From the NCBI GenBank assembly GCA_033439765.1, contig JAULSN010000012.1, positions 806,001-870,000 of the forward strand: a stretch of DNA of 64,000 nucleotides, given 5' to 3'. Each line of letters begins with the position of its first letter. Within the stretch, counting starts at the first letter, position 1. Positions 1 through 10,289 of this stretch are shown here, one piece after another. Position numbers and translations under genes: made by a program. The stretch comes from Lasiosphaeria ovina. Its lineage: Eukaryota > Ascomycota > Sordariomycetes > Sordariales > Lasiosphaeriaceae. The notes under the pieces were generated by a model. That model saw only the letters and a list, made by a program, of their open reading frames with translations. It was not told the origin of the DNA and did no database searches.

Positions 1-150
1 CCAGCCGTTTCGTCCAAAGACAGTCTTGTGTCACCCACCTTCCCCCACGTCCCACGCTCGCTTCCCACATCCGACGTTCGCTTCCACGTTCCAAAGCTGC
101 GGCAATTTCTCAAAAAGGCCGCCGTTAACGAAGCCCAAGTAACCACTAGC

Positions 151-1158
151 ATGACTGCCGACGCCGCATCCGGGCTGCCGTCGTCGCCGCTGGCCAAGAC
201 ATTCACGCTCAACAATGGCGTCACTATGCCGGCCATCGGCTTCGGCACCTTTGCCAACGAGGGCGCCAAGGGCGAGACATACCGGGCCGTGACTAAGGCG
301 CTCGAGGTCGGCTACCGCCATCTCGACTGCGCCTGGTTCTACCACAACGAGGGCGAGGTCGGCGACGCCCTGCGCGACTTCCTCGCCGCAAACCCCCACG
401 TCTCCCGCGCCGACGTCTTCATCTGCACAAAGGTCTGGAACCACCTGCACGCCCCTGAAGACGTTGCCTGGAGCATCCGCGACTCGTGCGCCAATCTCAA
501 GGTCGACTATGTCGACCTGTTCCTCGTGCACTGGCCCGTAGCCGCCGAGAAGAACCCCGACCGCACCCCCAAGATCGGCCCCGACGGCAAGTACATCATC
601 AACCGCGCGCTGACGGCCAACCCGGAGCCGACGTGGCGCGCCATGGAGGCGCTAGTCGACGCCGGGCTGGCGCGCAGCATCGGCGTGTCCAACTGGACGA
701 TCCCCGGCCTACAGCAGCTGCTGGCCTTTGCGCGCATCCCGCCGGCCGTCAACCAGATCGAGATCCACCCGTTCCTGCCCAACGCGGCGCTGGTCGACTT
801 CTGCGTCGCGCACGGCATCGTGCCGGCGGCCTACTCGCCGCTGGGCTCGCAGAACCAGGTCCCGTCGACGGGCGAGACGGTCCGTCAGAACGCTGCCCTC
901 AACGCCGTCGCCCAGCGCTCTGGCCACAACCTCGCCCAGGTCCTCCTCGCCTGGGGCCTGCGCCGCGGCTACGTCGTGCTGCCCAAGAGCTCGACCCCGG
1001 ACCGCATCGAGTCCAACCTCCAGGTGCCCGTCCTGTCTGACGGCGACTTTGCCGCCATTGAGGACGTTGCGAGGGGCCGCCACGTGCGCTTCGTCAACAT
1101 GAAGGACACTTTTGGCTACGATGTCTGGCCCGAGGAGTCACAGCTGACGCAGCAGTGA
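151..1158 (+). CDS. Aldo-keto reductase (AKR), 335 aa, single exon
   Basis: NAD(P)H-dependent carbonyl or aldose reductase of the AKR superfamily, probably cytosolic. The start is the first ATG of the frame (position 151); the frame is open upstream but has no earlier ATG. The family tetrad is visible: Asp59 in RHLDCA, Tyr64 in WFYHNE, Lys94 in ICTKVW and His127 in LVHWP. GVSNW and the C-terminal cofactor motif LPKSSTPDRIESN are also present. The length is normal for a fungal AKR, with no intron and no break. The physiological substrate cannot be read from the sequence; xylose or glycerol reductase-type activity is one possibility. The next gene, also on plus, starts 1.27 kb downstream, so there is no sign of co-regulation. 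Confidence 0.93.
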   Translation: MTADAASGLPSSPLAKTFTLNNGVTMPAIGFGTFANEGAKGETYRAVTKALEVGYRHLDCAWFYHNEGEVGDALRDFLAANPHVSRADVFICTKVWNHLHAPEDVAWSIRDSCANLKVDYVDLFLVHWPVAAEKNPDRTPKIGPDGKYIINRALTANPEPTWRAMEALVDAGLARSIGVSNWTIPGLQQLLAFARIPPAVNQIEIHPFLPNAALVDFCVAHGIVPAAYSPLGSQNQVPSTGETVRQNAALNAVAQRSGHNLAQVLLAWGLRRGYVVLPKSSTPDRIESNLQVPVLSDGDFAAIEDVARGRHVRFVNMKDTFGYDVWPEESQLTQQ

Positions 1159-2427
1159 TTTAGACACGTCCCTTCGCGCGTGTGTGTATGTGTGGGTGGG
1201 TTTGTAGGTAGGTTAAGCGTTGTGTTTTTATCTGGGTAGAATAGGGTGAATGGGATTGGGACTGGGATTGGATAGAGCGACTCTGGCTAGGTCTAGACGA
1301 TAGAAGCAGCAAGCGTAGAGTTGAGTTTCTTGTTTTCTTCCCCGCCCGTTCGTATTTGTTTTTATTTTCATCTGCCAGACCCACGCTTGGTGTGTCTTGT
1401 GGGCGTACGGAGTCAAGGTGCCACTCTTGTCGGGGCTGTGTTTTGATGGTTTGCACTTTGCAGTGTTTTCCCCTCGAAGAGCACAACCACGCCGCATCCG
1501 GTGTAACTGCTTTTCCAAAACTGGCACCAGATCAACACAGCACGCCAACCACGGGCGAACCATTTTACCACCTATACGCACTCACACTCGCACTTTGGTG
1601 GGGAGAGAGGGCGTAAAACGTATCGGTATTGGAATTGTGCTCAAGTTGTCAGCCGTCACAGGATCACGTATCGCTGCCGCCGCTTGTGCGTATCCGGGCT
1701 CGGTCTAACACCAGTGTCCAGCTGCCGCCGTATCTCTCCGTGCCACTTGACAGGCCTCCCGTTTTCGGCTCGCGTGGCCCCCACTCGGCAAAAATAACAG
1801 GCCGCGCGAAGGATCGACCAGCCGACACGCTGCCCCGCATCGCATCGAGTTTGCGTGGCAAGAAAAACTGAATGGCAGATTCTATCCGGATTCTCAACCC
1901 GTATGGCATCAGACCGACTAACCATAACAGTGTCAAGCTATCAATTTACAACTGAGAAGTTCAGTTGATCTTGTCATTTTTTTTGGTTGTGGTTTAGATC
2001 GTGGCAGACCCCTAATTAGGCCGACCAGGAGGTCCTGGGGTTTTGCCGCGTCCGCGGGCGGCCCGTTGGCCGCTGAACGCCGGCGAGCGCCGCGGCGTTA
2101 GACCCCTCCCCGGAGATCCATGGATTTATGACGGGATTCCGCCTGTGCAGCGTCTCTGGCCTATCAATCCCCTGTTTCTCAGCAATGATTACCAACGACC
2201 ATGATTACAAACGCCCAACAGCCGGTTACCTAATTGTCCTGCCCCTTTTGGTCGTATAAGAGACAGAGGTGCCGTTCGGTGCGTGTATATAGACCATGAC
2301 GCGCCAGCCCAACAAATAGCACACAATCCAGCACAACATCCCACTCTCTGCCAACCTGCCAGTCTTGCAATTCCACGGTTTCCAATCCAACCTCTTCCTC
2401 GTCTAGGCATTGTCACCTCTCGCCAAA
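1159..2427. other. Intergenic: AKR 3' region and NmrA-like promoter
   Basis: No supportable gene was found. The first 200 bases after the AKR stop are T/G-rich, as in a fungal 3' UTR. Short frames on both strands lack recognisable motifs or splice structure. The final 150 bases are C/A-rich leader sequence before the ATG at 2428. Confidence 0.6.
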
Positions 2428-3622
2428 ATGGTAAAAATTGCCATCGCCGGAGGGTCTGGGCGTGAGTAGCGCCATCCCCTTTGTTATCTAGTGGCTAGCC
2501 AATAACAGTGCCGCAGCCGTGGCCAGGGAGATCATCGACGTGCTGGTGTCGAGGGGCAAGGGCAAGCACGAGGTCGTCGTGCTGTCGCGCAAGGCCCCAG
2601 CTGATGGGGAGGCGCTCGAGGGAACGACGTGGGTGACGGTCGACTACGAGGACAAAAGCTCGCTTGTCAAGGCCCTGCAGGGCGTCGACACTGTCCTATC
2701 GTTTATCGCCGTCCACCTCGACCCCGATTCCTCCGTAGCTAAGAGAATCATCGACGCCGCTGTCGACGCCGGCGTGAAGCGCTTCGCGCCGAGCGAGTGG
2801 TCCGCGTACGTTGGCAGCACCGCCTCGTTGTGACATTCGAACCGTGCTAACCAGCCACGAATAGATCCAAGATCGATCTTCTGCCATGGTACGCCGGGAA
2901 GGGCGTAATTCGCCAGTATCTGGCAGACCTCAACAAGGACAAAAAGGTGAATTTCCCTCCTTCACCTTTCGTCATGCCCCGAGAATGAGGGTTAACGATG
3001 GCTGCTCTAGGTGATCGAATACACCCTGTTCCAAGTCGGCGCGTTTGCCAACTACCTGGCCACGCCGTACAAGACGGCCAAGTACGTCGAGCCCAACATG
3101 ACGTGGTGGGACATCGAGAAAGGCCGGGTCCTCGCCATCGACCCGCCCAAGGAGACGGTGACGTTGACGACGGTCAAGGACGTTGCCAACGTCGTGGCGC
3201 TGGCCATCGAGTACCAGGGCGAGTGGCCCGTCATCGGCGGGATCCAGGGCACCACTGTCACGAGCGCCGAGGTCATTGCGCTCGGGGAGAAGCTCAGAGG
3301 TTTGTCACACGCAAAACTCGTTGACTGTCTGATCAATCAATGGCTAACACGCGCAACAGGCAAAAAGTTCACCATCGAGACTCTCAGCGCCGACGACCTC
3401 CGCGCGGGCGTGTGGAAGGGCTCGTGGCTGCCCATCCTGAACATGCCCAGCATCACCGAGGCGGAGCGCCTGCAGTTCTCCCAGTTCGTCACGGGCGCCT
3501 GCCTGCTGTCGAACCTGGAGGCATCGTGGACGGCGTCGGACGAGTGGAACAAGCTGCTGCCGGATTACAAGTTTGCGAACCTCGAGGAGTTTCTCACCGA
3601 GGTGTGGACTGGCAAGCCGTAA
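2428..3622 (+). CDS. NmrA-like / isoflavone-reductase-like NAD(P)-binding protein, 5 exons, 318 aa
   Basis: Atypical short-chain dehydrogenase of the NmrA/PCBER type. Exons by splice consensus and phase: 2428-2461, 2517-2805, 2865-2946, 3011-3299 and 3360-3622. The first exon encodes MVKIAIAGGSG, the N-terminal Rossmann glycine motif, and joins in frame to PVAREIIDVLV. Later landmarks are VDTVLSFIAV, GVKRFAPSEWSA, the candidate active-site Lys in WYAGKGVIR, and YTLFQVGAFANYL. Introns 1 and 2 contain stops or frame changes. Intron 4 (3300-3359, 60 bp) reads open through, but it has GTTTGT, a perfect GGCTAAC branch site and ACAG, so I remove it. The family includes oxidoreductases and redox-sensing regulators; which applies here is not determinable. 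Confidence 0.88.
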
Positions 3623-3845
3623 TGGCAGGACACGCATGGCGTGGCAGTGAAGGCAACTGTTGCTGTTTTTTCGTAGCCAGAAATTTGGCTTTTCTCGTGT
3701 CCCGATGCTTCAAGACGATTATCATGACATGACACCTAGCGTTGATACAACCCTTTTCCCAATTTATTTCCCCGTGAACCAGAAACCGCAGACCATCTCT
3801 CGATACCCCTTTTCCCCAACCAACCAACCACACAGTTCCACTGGC

Positions 3846-5238
3846 CTAATACGCCCCCATGACAACACACTTGAGCACAGCGCCCGCGACGCCGCAGCCA
3901 ACGACGATCCACCACCACTTGTTGAACACCTCGGCGCGGTCGGGCCAGAAGGCGTTGTGCTCGCGGCGGTACTTGTCAAAGTCGATCTTCTTGATCACGT
4001 TCTCGGCGCTGTAGCGGCGGGCCTAGCTGTGCTCGTTCTCGCAGTCGCCCCTGCCAAAGCGCAGGAACACGTAGTTGGCCAGCGGGCCCAGCAGCTCGAT
4101 GGGCGCGAGCATGTGGCTCGCGTACAGCATCAGCGGGAACGACAAGTGCACGAGCGCGTCGCCGAGGTAGCTTTTTGTTTGTGTCGTGGAAGGTCAGCAA
4201 GTTCTTGTGTCGTGCTATTCACTACGGTGACAGCGGGATGGACGTGTGTCTAGGGGAGACTCACTTCGGGTGGCGCACAATGCCCAAACGCCCTCTCTGC
4301 ACATACCCCGCTTCGCACCATCACCATCATCCTCGCGGTCCTTGAAGCGGTCAAGCTGCCAGTCGGCAATGGCCTCCAGCGCAAAGCCGGCGGCAAACAG
4401 GCCGGCAGCAAGAGCCTGGAAGGCCGGCGAGTGGGTGCCCAGCAGGGTCGAGGCGGGCAGCATCCCGCGGCGGCCGCGGAACGGCGCCGCGAACGGCAGG
4501 CTGACGACGACCTGGACAAGCGCCTCGGGGAGATACAGCGTGAACAAGGCGCCGTTCCAGAAGCCCGCGGCGCCGCCGTGGTGCGCTTTCTTGGCGGCCT
4601 CGTACCGCGGGTCGTCGTGGTGTGCCGGGCCGTTGGCCGTGACGCTGACGGTGGCTGTCGTGGCAGGGGTGGTGGCGCTGCCGTTGGTGGCCGTGGTGGT
4701 AGCCGTCGTAGTGGCGCTGCCGTTCGAGACGGTGGTGGTCGCCGAGCGGTTGGTGCCGAGTTTCTTGGTGCTGGTCTTGGTACTCGCGCGGCGGGAGCGG
4801 GCCAGCGGGCGCCGCACCACGCGCGTGAACAGCCGGCCGCCCCAGAGGGTCACGCCGGCGAGGATGAGGCGCTCGGGGCGGCTCAAGGCGCGCAGGGCGG
4901 TGCCGAGGGGGATGTCGTCGCGCATCACCTGGGTGCCAACGGCCGACCACCAGGCGTTGATGATCTGGGCGCCGGGCCACAGCCAGTCCTTGGTCTCGAC
5001 GCGGTCCGTCAGCCGCCCGGCCACGTAGGCGGCCGTGGCGAGCCCGGAGTGCAGCGCCACTGAGGGTATCGCGCAGGATGCCGACGTCGAAGTGGGACGA
5101 CGCGGACGGCGTCGACGAAAATGCCGGCTTGACGGACGCCGACGTCACGTTCAGGCCGCTGCCGTGGTACGGCCGCTCGACCGACACATAGTCGTGTCCG
5201 CCCCAGGGGTTGTTAAACTGTACCTTTTCACTAGCCAT
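3846..5238 (-). pseudogene. Broken DUF1295 / steroid 5-alpha-reductase-like membrane protein gene
   Basis: The intact gene would encode a multi-pass membrane protein starting MASEKVQFNNPWGG at 5238. Exon 1 is 5238-4265 and exon 2 is 4170-3846, around a 94-bp intron (GTGAGT donor). Family landmarks are TKDWLWPGAQIINAWWSA, EAIADWQLDRFKDR, EGVW, RHP-NYLGDAL across the intron, and IDFDKYRREHNAFWP near the end. Three lesions interrupt it. There is a one-base frame change near 5061-5065 (after GILRDTL), a second near 4283-4286 (between EGVW and IVRHP), and an in-frame TAG at 4023-4025 just before ARRYSAENV. CAG to TAG there would be a CpA-to-TpA change. A T/S/N/A-rich low-complexity insert lies in the middle. 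Assembly errors could explain the frameshifts but less easily the nonsense codon. Confidence 0.72.
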
Positions 5239-6071
5239 GGTAGGTGTCGATAGCAGCGAGTCGGGTTGACGAGTGCAGTTGTTCGTAGGTTTGAAGAACT
5301 GGGCGAGGAAGGGAATTTGCAAAGCAGAAAGAACTACTACAATGTGACCGCATATTCCCAGGGACTGACGTCTGCAAGCTGTTATGTCATGGGCTGACCG
5401 GTCTATGACGCTAGATGACGGCTGTCGTTGGGTGCGCATATTGCGTGGGACTGACCTTCTACCTTTCTGCAAGCCCCGTGCATTCTCTCTCGCAGTGCAA
5501 TGCGTTGCATCCCTTTTTACGGCAGACGATTGACGCTAGAATGGAACGTTGCCCTATAAAGGCCGAAAACAAGGAGTCAAGGCTGCTCGCCACTCGCACT
5601 TGCTAAGGTGCTTACTACCCGGCCATCCGAGAGAATAGTAAAAAGGGGCCCAAGATTATGGGGTTCGGTGTCAGCATTGAAGGGCAAATTGGGTGGGAAA
5701 CAATAAAAGACGGGGCCTATTAAGGGGCTAAGTGCGGCTTGCCAAAGAAAAGGGAGCAATCACCGAACAGCTGTCATTTGGAGAATAATGACCCGAATTT
5801 GTAAATAGTCAATTGAAATCCATGATAACCACTAAAATGCTCAATATAGCTGCTTCCCGATATGAATGACCCCATGCAGTGCTATGTCCCGTATCCTATG
5901 ATGCAAAATTAAACGCAAGAAAACAGATCCCTCGCCATGCAAGCCCAACCCAACCCAGATGCTCCGAAGCCAAGATGCAGTGCGCGCAATTCCATGCTAG
6001 TTAAGCAAAATCCCCTATCCAGCCATGCATTAACGAAGAAAAAAAAGAGAAAGTGAAAAGAGATGCGTCAC
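5239..6071. other. Intergenic, no gene seen
   Basis: This lies between two minus-strand genes. It holds the 5' region of the broken DUF1295 gene and the 3' region of the secreted protein gene. The part from about 5760 to 6060 is AT-rich. No frame with a recognisable motif was found. Confidence 0.55.
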
Positions 6072-6782
6072 TCAAAACGCCGGGTCGCAGATAATGTTAT
6101 CAACCTCGCTCTGCGTCTGGAGAGTCCACTCGCCCTTATCGGCATCGCCAAAAGTCGTCGCAACAGCCTGGCCACGGACAACCGTGATGGGCTTGCCGGC
6201 GGGGTCGGTGATCTGGCAGCGCAGCGCCGGATCGACGAGGGGCCCGAGGCGGAGCTCGACGGTCTGGAACGGGCCGTCCGAGCCAACAGGCGGCTTCTGC
6301 TGGCGAGCGCCAGAGTCGGCAAACACGGTCTGCGACCCGAGCTCGGCGGCCTGGTTGGCCAGCACGACGCGGATCTCTGTGGCGGCGGCGCCGAGCGACT
6401 TGAAGCCGTCGTCGCACACGATGGCGCTGACGAGGCTCGGCGCGCGGAACGTCCAGGCGCCCTTGCCGGCGTCGCCGAATGTGATGTCCACGGCCGCGCC
6501 GCGCACGCCTATGATTGGTTGGCTCTTGTCGTCGAGGACCTGGCAGCGCAGCGCTTGGTTGGTGATGCCGGAGCCGACGGCGATCTCGACTGTCTTGAAG
6601 GGCCCGCTTTGTGTCGGCCGGCCGGACACGTGTGGTGCTTCGTTGAAGACGGTTTGCGAGCCCGTCTCGGCCAGGTCGCTGAGGATCACGCGCACTTGCT
6701 TATTGGCGGAGGAGCGGCCCTGCGGCGCGGCCATGGCGCTCGAGGCGGCGAGGGCGCTGAGGAAGAGGGTGGAGTACTGCAT
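6072..6782 (-). CDS. Secreted protein with two tandem copies of a ~100-aa Cys-pair domain, 236 aa
   Basis: Single-exon gene starting at 6782. The N-terminus MQYSTLFLSALAASSAMA is a clear signal peptide, with likely cleavage before APQGR. The mature protein is two homologous halves. Half one runs from about VRVILSDLAETGSQTVF to AIVCDDGF, half two from IRVVLANQAAELGSQTVF to NIICDPAF. Both share GSQTVF, a GPF-TVE strand, ALRC, a TFGDA-KG-WT block and one late Cys, so each half carries a Cys pair about 47 residues apart that may form a disulphide. I do not recognise the family. It has no enzyme motif and no GPI or transmembrane tail, so it is probably a soluble extracellular or cell-wall-associated protein. 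Confidence 0.85.
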   Translation of the reverse strand: MQYSTLFLSALAASSAMAAPQGRSSANKQVRVILSDLAETGSQTVFNEAPHVSGRPTQSGPFKTVEIAVGSGITNQALRCQVLDDKSQPIIGVRGAAVDITFGDAGKGAWTFRAPSLVSAIVCDDGFKSLGAAATEIRVVLANQAAELGSQTVFADSGARQQKPPVGSDGPFQTVELRLGPLVDPALRCQITDPAGKPITVVRGQAVATTFGDADKGEWTLQTQSEVDNIICDPAF

Positions 6783-6940
6783 TGTAGTGGCGGGATGTAG
6801 TCGCTAGTGGAGAAGAGTTGGTGGTGTTGGTAGAAAAAGGGGTTTTGGGTGGCTTGGAGTTGTGTTGTCTGGAAGGATATAACTAGACGAGTGTGTAAAT
6901 GTGAGAATGTCGATGGTGTGTGAATTGAGAACGATGCTAA

Positions 6941-6993
6941 TGATGGCGATGATGGCGATGATGGCGATGATGGCGATGATGGTGATGATGATG
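6941..6993 (+). repeat. GATGGC/GATGAT trinucleotide microsatellite
   Basis: About nine consecutive GATGGC, GATGAT or GATGGT units lie in the upstream region of the secreted protein gene, 160-210 bp before its start. It is a simple length-variable tract. Confidence 0.9.
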
Positions 6994-7542
6994 AGAAAAA
7001 GCGAAACATTTCAACTCGAGAGAATGCATCGTATTTATGTGTCGTCAATGACAGCTGGCTGCCTCGTAAACACAGCACCCCTGTGATGACCGGCTGGACG
7101 GTAAACAGTGGCGTCGGCTCTCTCTCGGGAGCCGGGGGCAGCGAAGAGCTCTGGAAGCGCACCTACCCGCAGGCTGCGCGTGGCTTTTCTGGGGAAAACA
7201 GCAGGCGGCAGTCCCAGAATAGCTTTGCTGCCTCTCATTGGCCCGTTTGGCGCAGCAAACTGCTGCGCACCGTTGGCGTCAGCGCGGAGCTGACGGCACC
7301 CGGGAAGCGAGTGGCTGAGTCGCCAGCAGTTTAACCACTGCCCCCGCGGATGTAACCCGAGGGTCCCAACCGCTTTTCCGTAGTCGGGACAGAATATATT
7401 GCTGAATGGCATTTGGCCCTGGCACATGATAGCTCAACAGGTGGTTGATGAGCTGCGAGATCAGCTTACGGAAAATGATCAATTAAAAATTACACGTCTC
7501 GGTCGGTGTGCTTCTTTTCCGTCTACTCTGACGACGGACGGG

Positions 7543-7565
7543 CAGCGCTCGCAACAATGCAAATA
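7543..7565 (+). repeat. hAT left terminal inverted repeat
   Basis: Starts CAGCGCTCGC and is 23 bp long. It is the exact inverse of 14589-14611, with the 8-bp target duplication immediately outside. Confidence 0.93.
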
Positions 7566-7634
7566 AATAAGCCCTGGAGCTGTAATTGTATTTGTTTGTC
7601 AAATTGAAGCCATATTTGAAGATTCTGAGATATA

Positions 7635-7681
7635 ACGTGCGTGATAAGCGAGCGCCGCAGATAAGCGAGCGCCGCACTTTT
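7635..7681 (+). repeat. Left terminal inverted repeat of the pogo-like element
   Basis: 47 bp matching the inverse of 11538-11584 with two visible mismatches. It contains a 17-bp direct repeat in tandem (GATAAGCGAGCGCCGCA twice), a likely doubled transposase-binding site. Confidence 0.9.
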
Positions 7682-7732
7682 TGACGCGTCGCGACCCCCC
7701 AGCTTCAACACTCCATTTCTCAACCAAAAACC

Positions 7733-8433
7733 ATGGCTTCCATCTCCAAAGAAGCCAGAGTAATTCTGGCCGCCGAAGCTGTTAAAAACAACAAAAAGCT
7801 AAGCAAACGAACCGCAGCGAAAATCTACGAGGTCAATGACAGAACTATTCGCCGTCGACTTGCCGGCACACCTGCACGATGCGATATTCCAGCCAACTCG
7901 CGTAAGCTTACGGATTTAGAGGAGCAAACGATTATTCGATACATAACTAAGCTCTATTCACGCGCATTCCATCCTCGGCTTTGTTACGTGGAAGATATGG
8001 CCAACCGATTGCTACGCGAACGTAACGCGCCCCCTATCGGCAAACGCTGGGCTCACAACTTCGTCAAACGCCAGCCAGACCTTCGGACGCGTTTTACGCG
8101 TAAATACGACTACTAGAGGGCTAAATACGAAGATCCAACGATTATTCGCGAGTGGTTTGCCCTTATGCATAACATTAAGGTCAAATACGGTATCCTTAAC
8201 GACGATATCTACAATTTCGACGAGACCGGCTTTATAATGGGCATTATTATCGCTACTATGGTAGTTACTACCTCGGACGGCCGTAGTAAGGCTAAATAGG
8301 CCTAACCTAGTAATCGAGAGTGGGCTATAGTCATCCAAGGAGTAAATACTCTGGGCTAGGCCATCCCACCATTTATTATCTTAGCTGGGCAATATTACCT
8401 TTCTAACTAGTATAAAGAATGCAACCTCCCGGC
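7733..8433 (+). pseudogene. Pogo/Fot1 transposase, 5' part
   Basis: Begins MASISKEARVILAAEAV at 7733. It continues through a CENP-B-type helix-turn-helix region (KLSKRTAAKIYEVNDRTIRRR, then KRWAHNFVKRQPDL) and reaches the first catalytic block YNFDETGF near 8213-8236. The frame is stopped after KYDY (8116) and again at several TAG/TAA codons that stand where Gln or Trp codons are expected. The LTR element then interrupts it at 8434. The same frame resumes at 10520 with the duplicated CCGGC, restoring LPAD. Confidence 0.9.
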
Positions 8434-8663
8434 TATGACGGCCCGCAAGGAAGTCAACGGTTCAATGCAGTAACGAATGTGGATTTAAAGCTAAGGAAGG
8501 AAAAAGAAGATCTATCGCAGGGACCGCGCAGGGCGCGGGGAAATAGGTAGTGGTGCGAGCCAAAGGCTGAGCACGTGCGAGCTGTGCGCACAGGCCACAC
8601 CCTAAATACAATGCAGCCAATAGAATCAATCCTGTCATATGAGCCCCTATGGCGACCGTGACA
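8434..8663 (-). repeat. 3' LTR of the nested retroelement
   Basis: 230 bp, 226 positions identical to 10290-10519. Its outer end reads TATGACGG where the other copy keeps TGTGACGG. Confidence 0.93.
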
Positions 8664-8677
8664 TCATCCCCCCCTCG
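8664..8677 (-). other. Polypurine tract of the LTR element
   Basis: On the minus strand CGAGGGGGGGATGA abuts the 3' LTR directly, the expected plus-strand priming site. It fixes the orientation of the retroelement. Confidence 0.75.
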
Positions 8678-8954
8678 AAAAAAGCATCGCCCCGATGCGT
8701 TCAAATCCATCCTTGGAAAACCGTCAGGTCAAGCCGTAAGGCCTGAATCGTTCAAATCCGGGGTTTCCGCATTTGAAGACGAAGTTGTTGTCAACGGGCC
8801 GTCAGGAACTGTTAGTCGGGCTATTGATAGTCGTTCGCAGCTGTGTGCAGGTGCAAGGACTAATATATAGGTATGTATTATACAGGTCTATCAGGACGCG
8901 CTATAGCTTGACAGGCAGTTGTCAGACCGGTCAATCAGACAGGTCATCGTAAAA

Positions 8955-9842
8955 TTATTGATCCATCCGGGCTTTATCAGTACGTAGGGCAGCCAGATTA
9001 ATATATTCGCGGGGTTGAGGGCATTCCGAGCGGTCATCCTCGGAAGGTTCTGAGTCCGTGATGTATTCCATATCTTCAATATTGAAGTTACTAATATGGC
9101 CAATATCCATCTTGTCTATATGGTCCTTTGAGCTGCCGTACGATTGACCTATCTAATGAATGCCAGGGCCGCTCAACTTCTGAAGAAGCTTAACGAAGTC
9201 ATTGTAGTCCTTCGGGACGTTGAGTTGGACTTTAAGGCGATCGCGAGTGGCCTTGTTAAGTCCCCGGCGCAAGAGGGAGATCTTAATATCGTCAAGCCAG
9301 TGATTGGCTCGGGCTTTGTACATCAACCGCTCGAAACGCATAAGGAAGCTGGTAATGGCTTCATCATCACGTTGTTTACTCGTGTGGAACTTGTCTTGTG
9401 CGTTCTCGACCTTGTTGGGGTCGTCGTGTAGACGTTCCAACTAATCCAATAGGGTCTGAGCGTCGTATGTATCGTTGTCTTCAGCTTCGGTCAGCTGAGG
9501 CATTACCAAGGCTTGAATCTTTGGATCAAGTCGGCCGTAGACGTAGAAAAACTGGGCTTCGTCGTTTCCGATCGCAGGTCCATCGATTCGCAGTTTGGCC
9601 TTAATGGCAGGGAACCAAGTGTCCCAAGAAAACTCAGAGCCGGTAAATTTCTCTAGGTCAGGAATGCTCGCCTTCGGGCGGGAGCTTCGGCTAGTTAACA
9701 GCTCTGTGATCAACGACATATTGCTCTCCAAGGTCGTGAGCCTGGCGGTAAGATTATTGTTGTCTTGGTACAACGCCTTGATGGTTTCTTCATACTGATT
9801 GACGGCATGTTGAAGTTGAAAGATCTGGTTATCGGAGTTCAT
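8955..9842 (-). pseudogene. Retroelement Gag
   Basis: Starts MNSDNQIFQLQHAV at 9842 with a coiled-coil N-terminus. Next comes SIPDLEKFTGSEFSWDTWFP, then a capsid-like block with RFERLMYKARANHWLDD and LLRRGLNKATRDRL. An acidic C-terminal extension ends near 8955. Two in-frame TAG codons (9441-9443 and 9153-9155) interrupt it, each readable as a former CAG. No CCHC knuckle was seen. The pattern resembles Ty3/gypsy-type fungal Gag. Confidence 0.82.
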
Positions 9843-10289
9843 CTTGCCGATCGATCGGGCCAGTCGGCTGGCTTCGTGGAAGGTTGATCGAAGGTCAACC
9901 TGACGAAGGTCCGAATATTGAGTTCAAGTCTATTCAGTTCGGTTCGGGGTTCAGGTTCGGGTTCGGGGTCCGGCGGTCCGCTACCTGGCCACAGGGTTCT
10001 ACTTTCTCGCACACTGCTGGAAAAGCAGGGAAGATTTCGGTGATTAAAAACCTGGGCGTTCAGGTCGTTAGGTCGGAAGCGATTGAGGGCGACGAAATTG
10101 AGGGCATTCAGGGACCTGTCGATTGGCTACTGGGGCCCGCGAAGTATGCCGACCAGTGGGCTGTCTTTCGCGCTATTGACCGCGGCCAAGTTGGTATTTG
10201 AATGGAAAAAAAATCGCGCGCGCAATTACTAGAAAAGAAGAATAAGATCTACAGCCTTTCTCAAGCGTGTAGAAATGAGCTTTAAATGA

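Noticed and set aside
709..1083. Long antisense frames across the AKR gene
   Set aside because: Shadows caused by high third-position GC; the plus strand has all AKR motifs.
4246..5063. Plus-strand frames of 210-260 codons over the DUF1295 relic
   Set aside because: Antisense shadows of GC-rich coding DNA with no domain of their own.
7290..7380. Possible tRNA-like sequence around GAGTGGCTGAG ... TAACCC
   Set aside because: No consistent cloverleaf or B box could be drawn.
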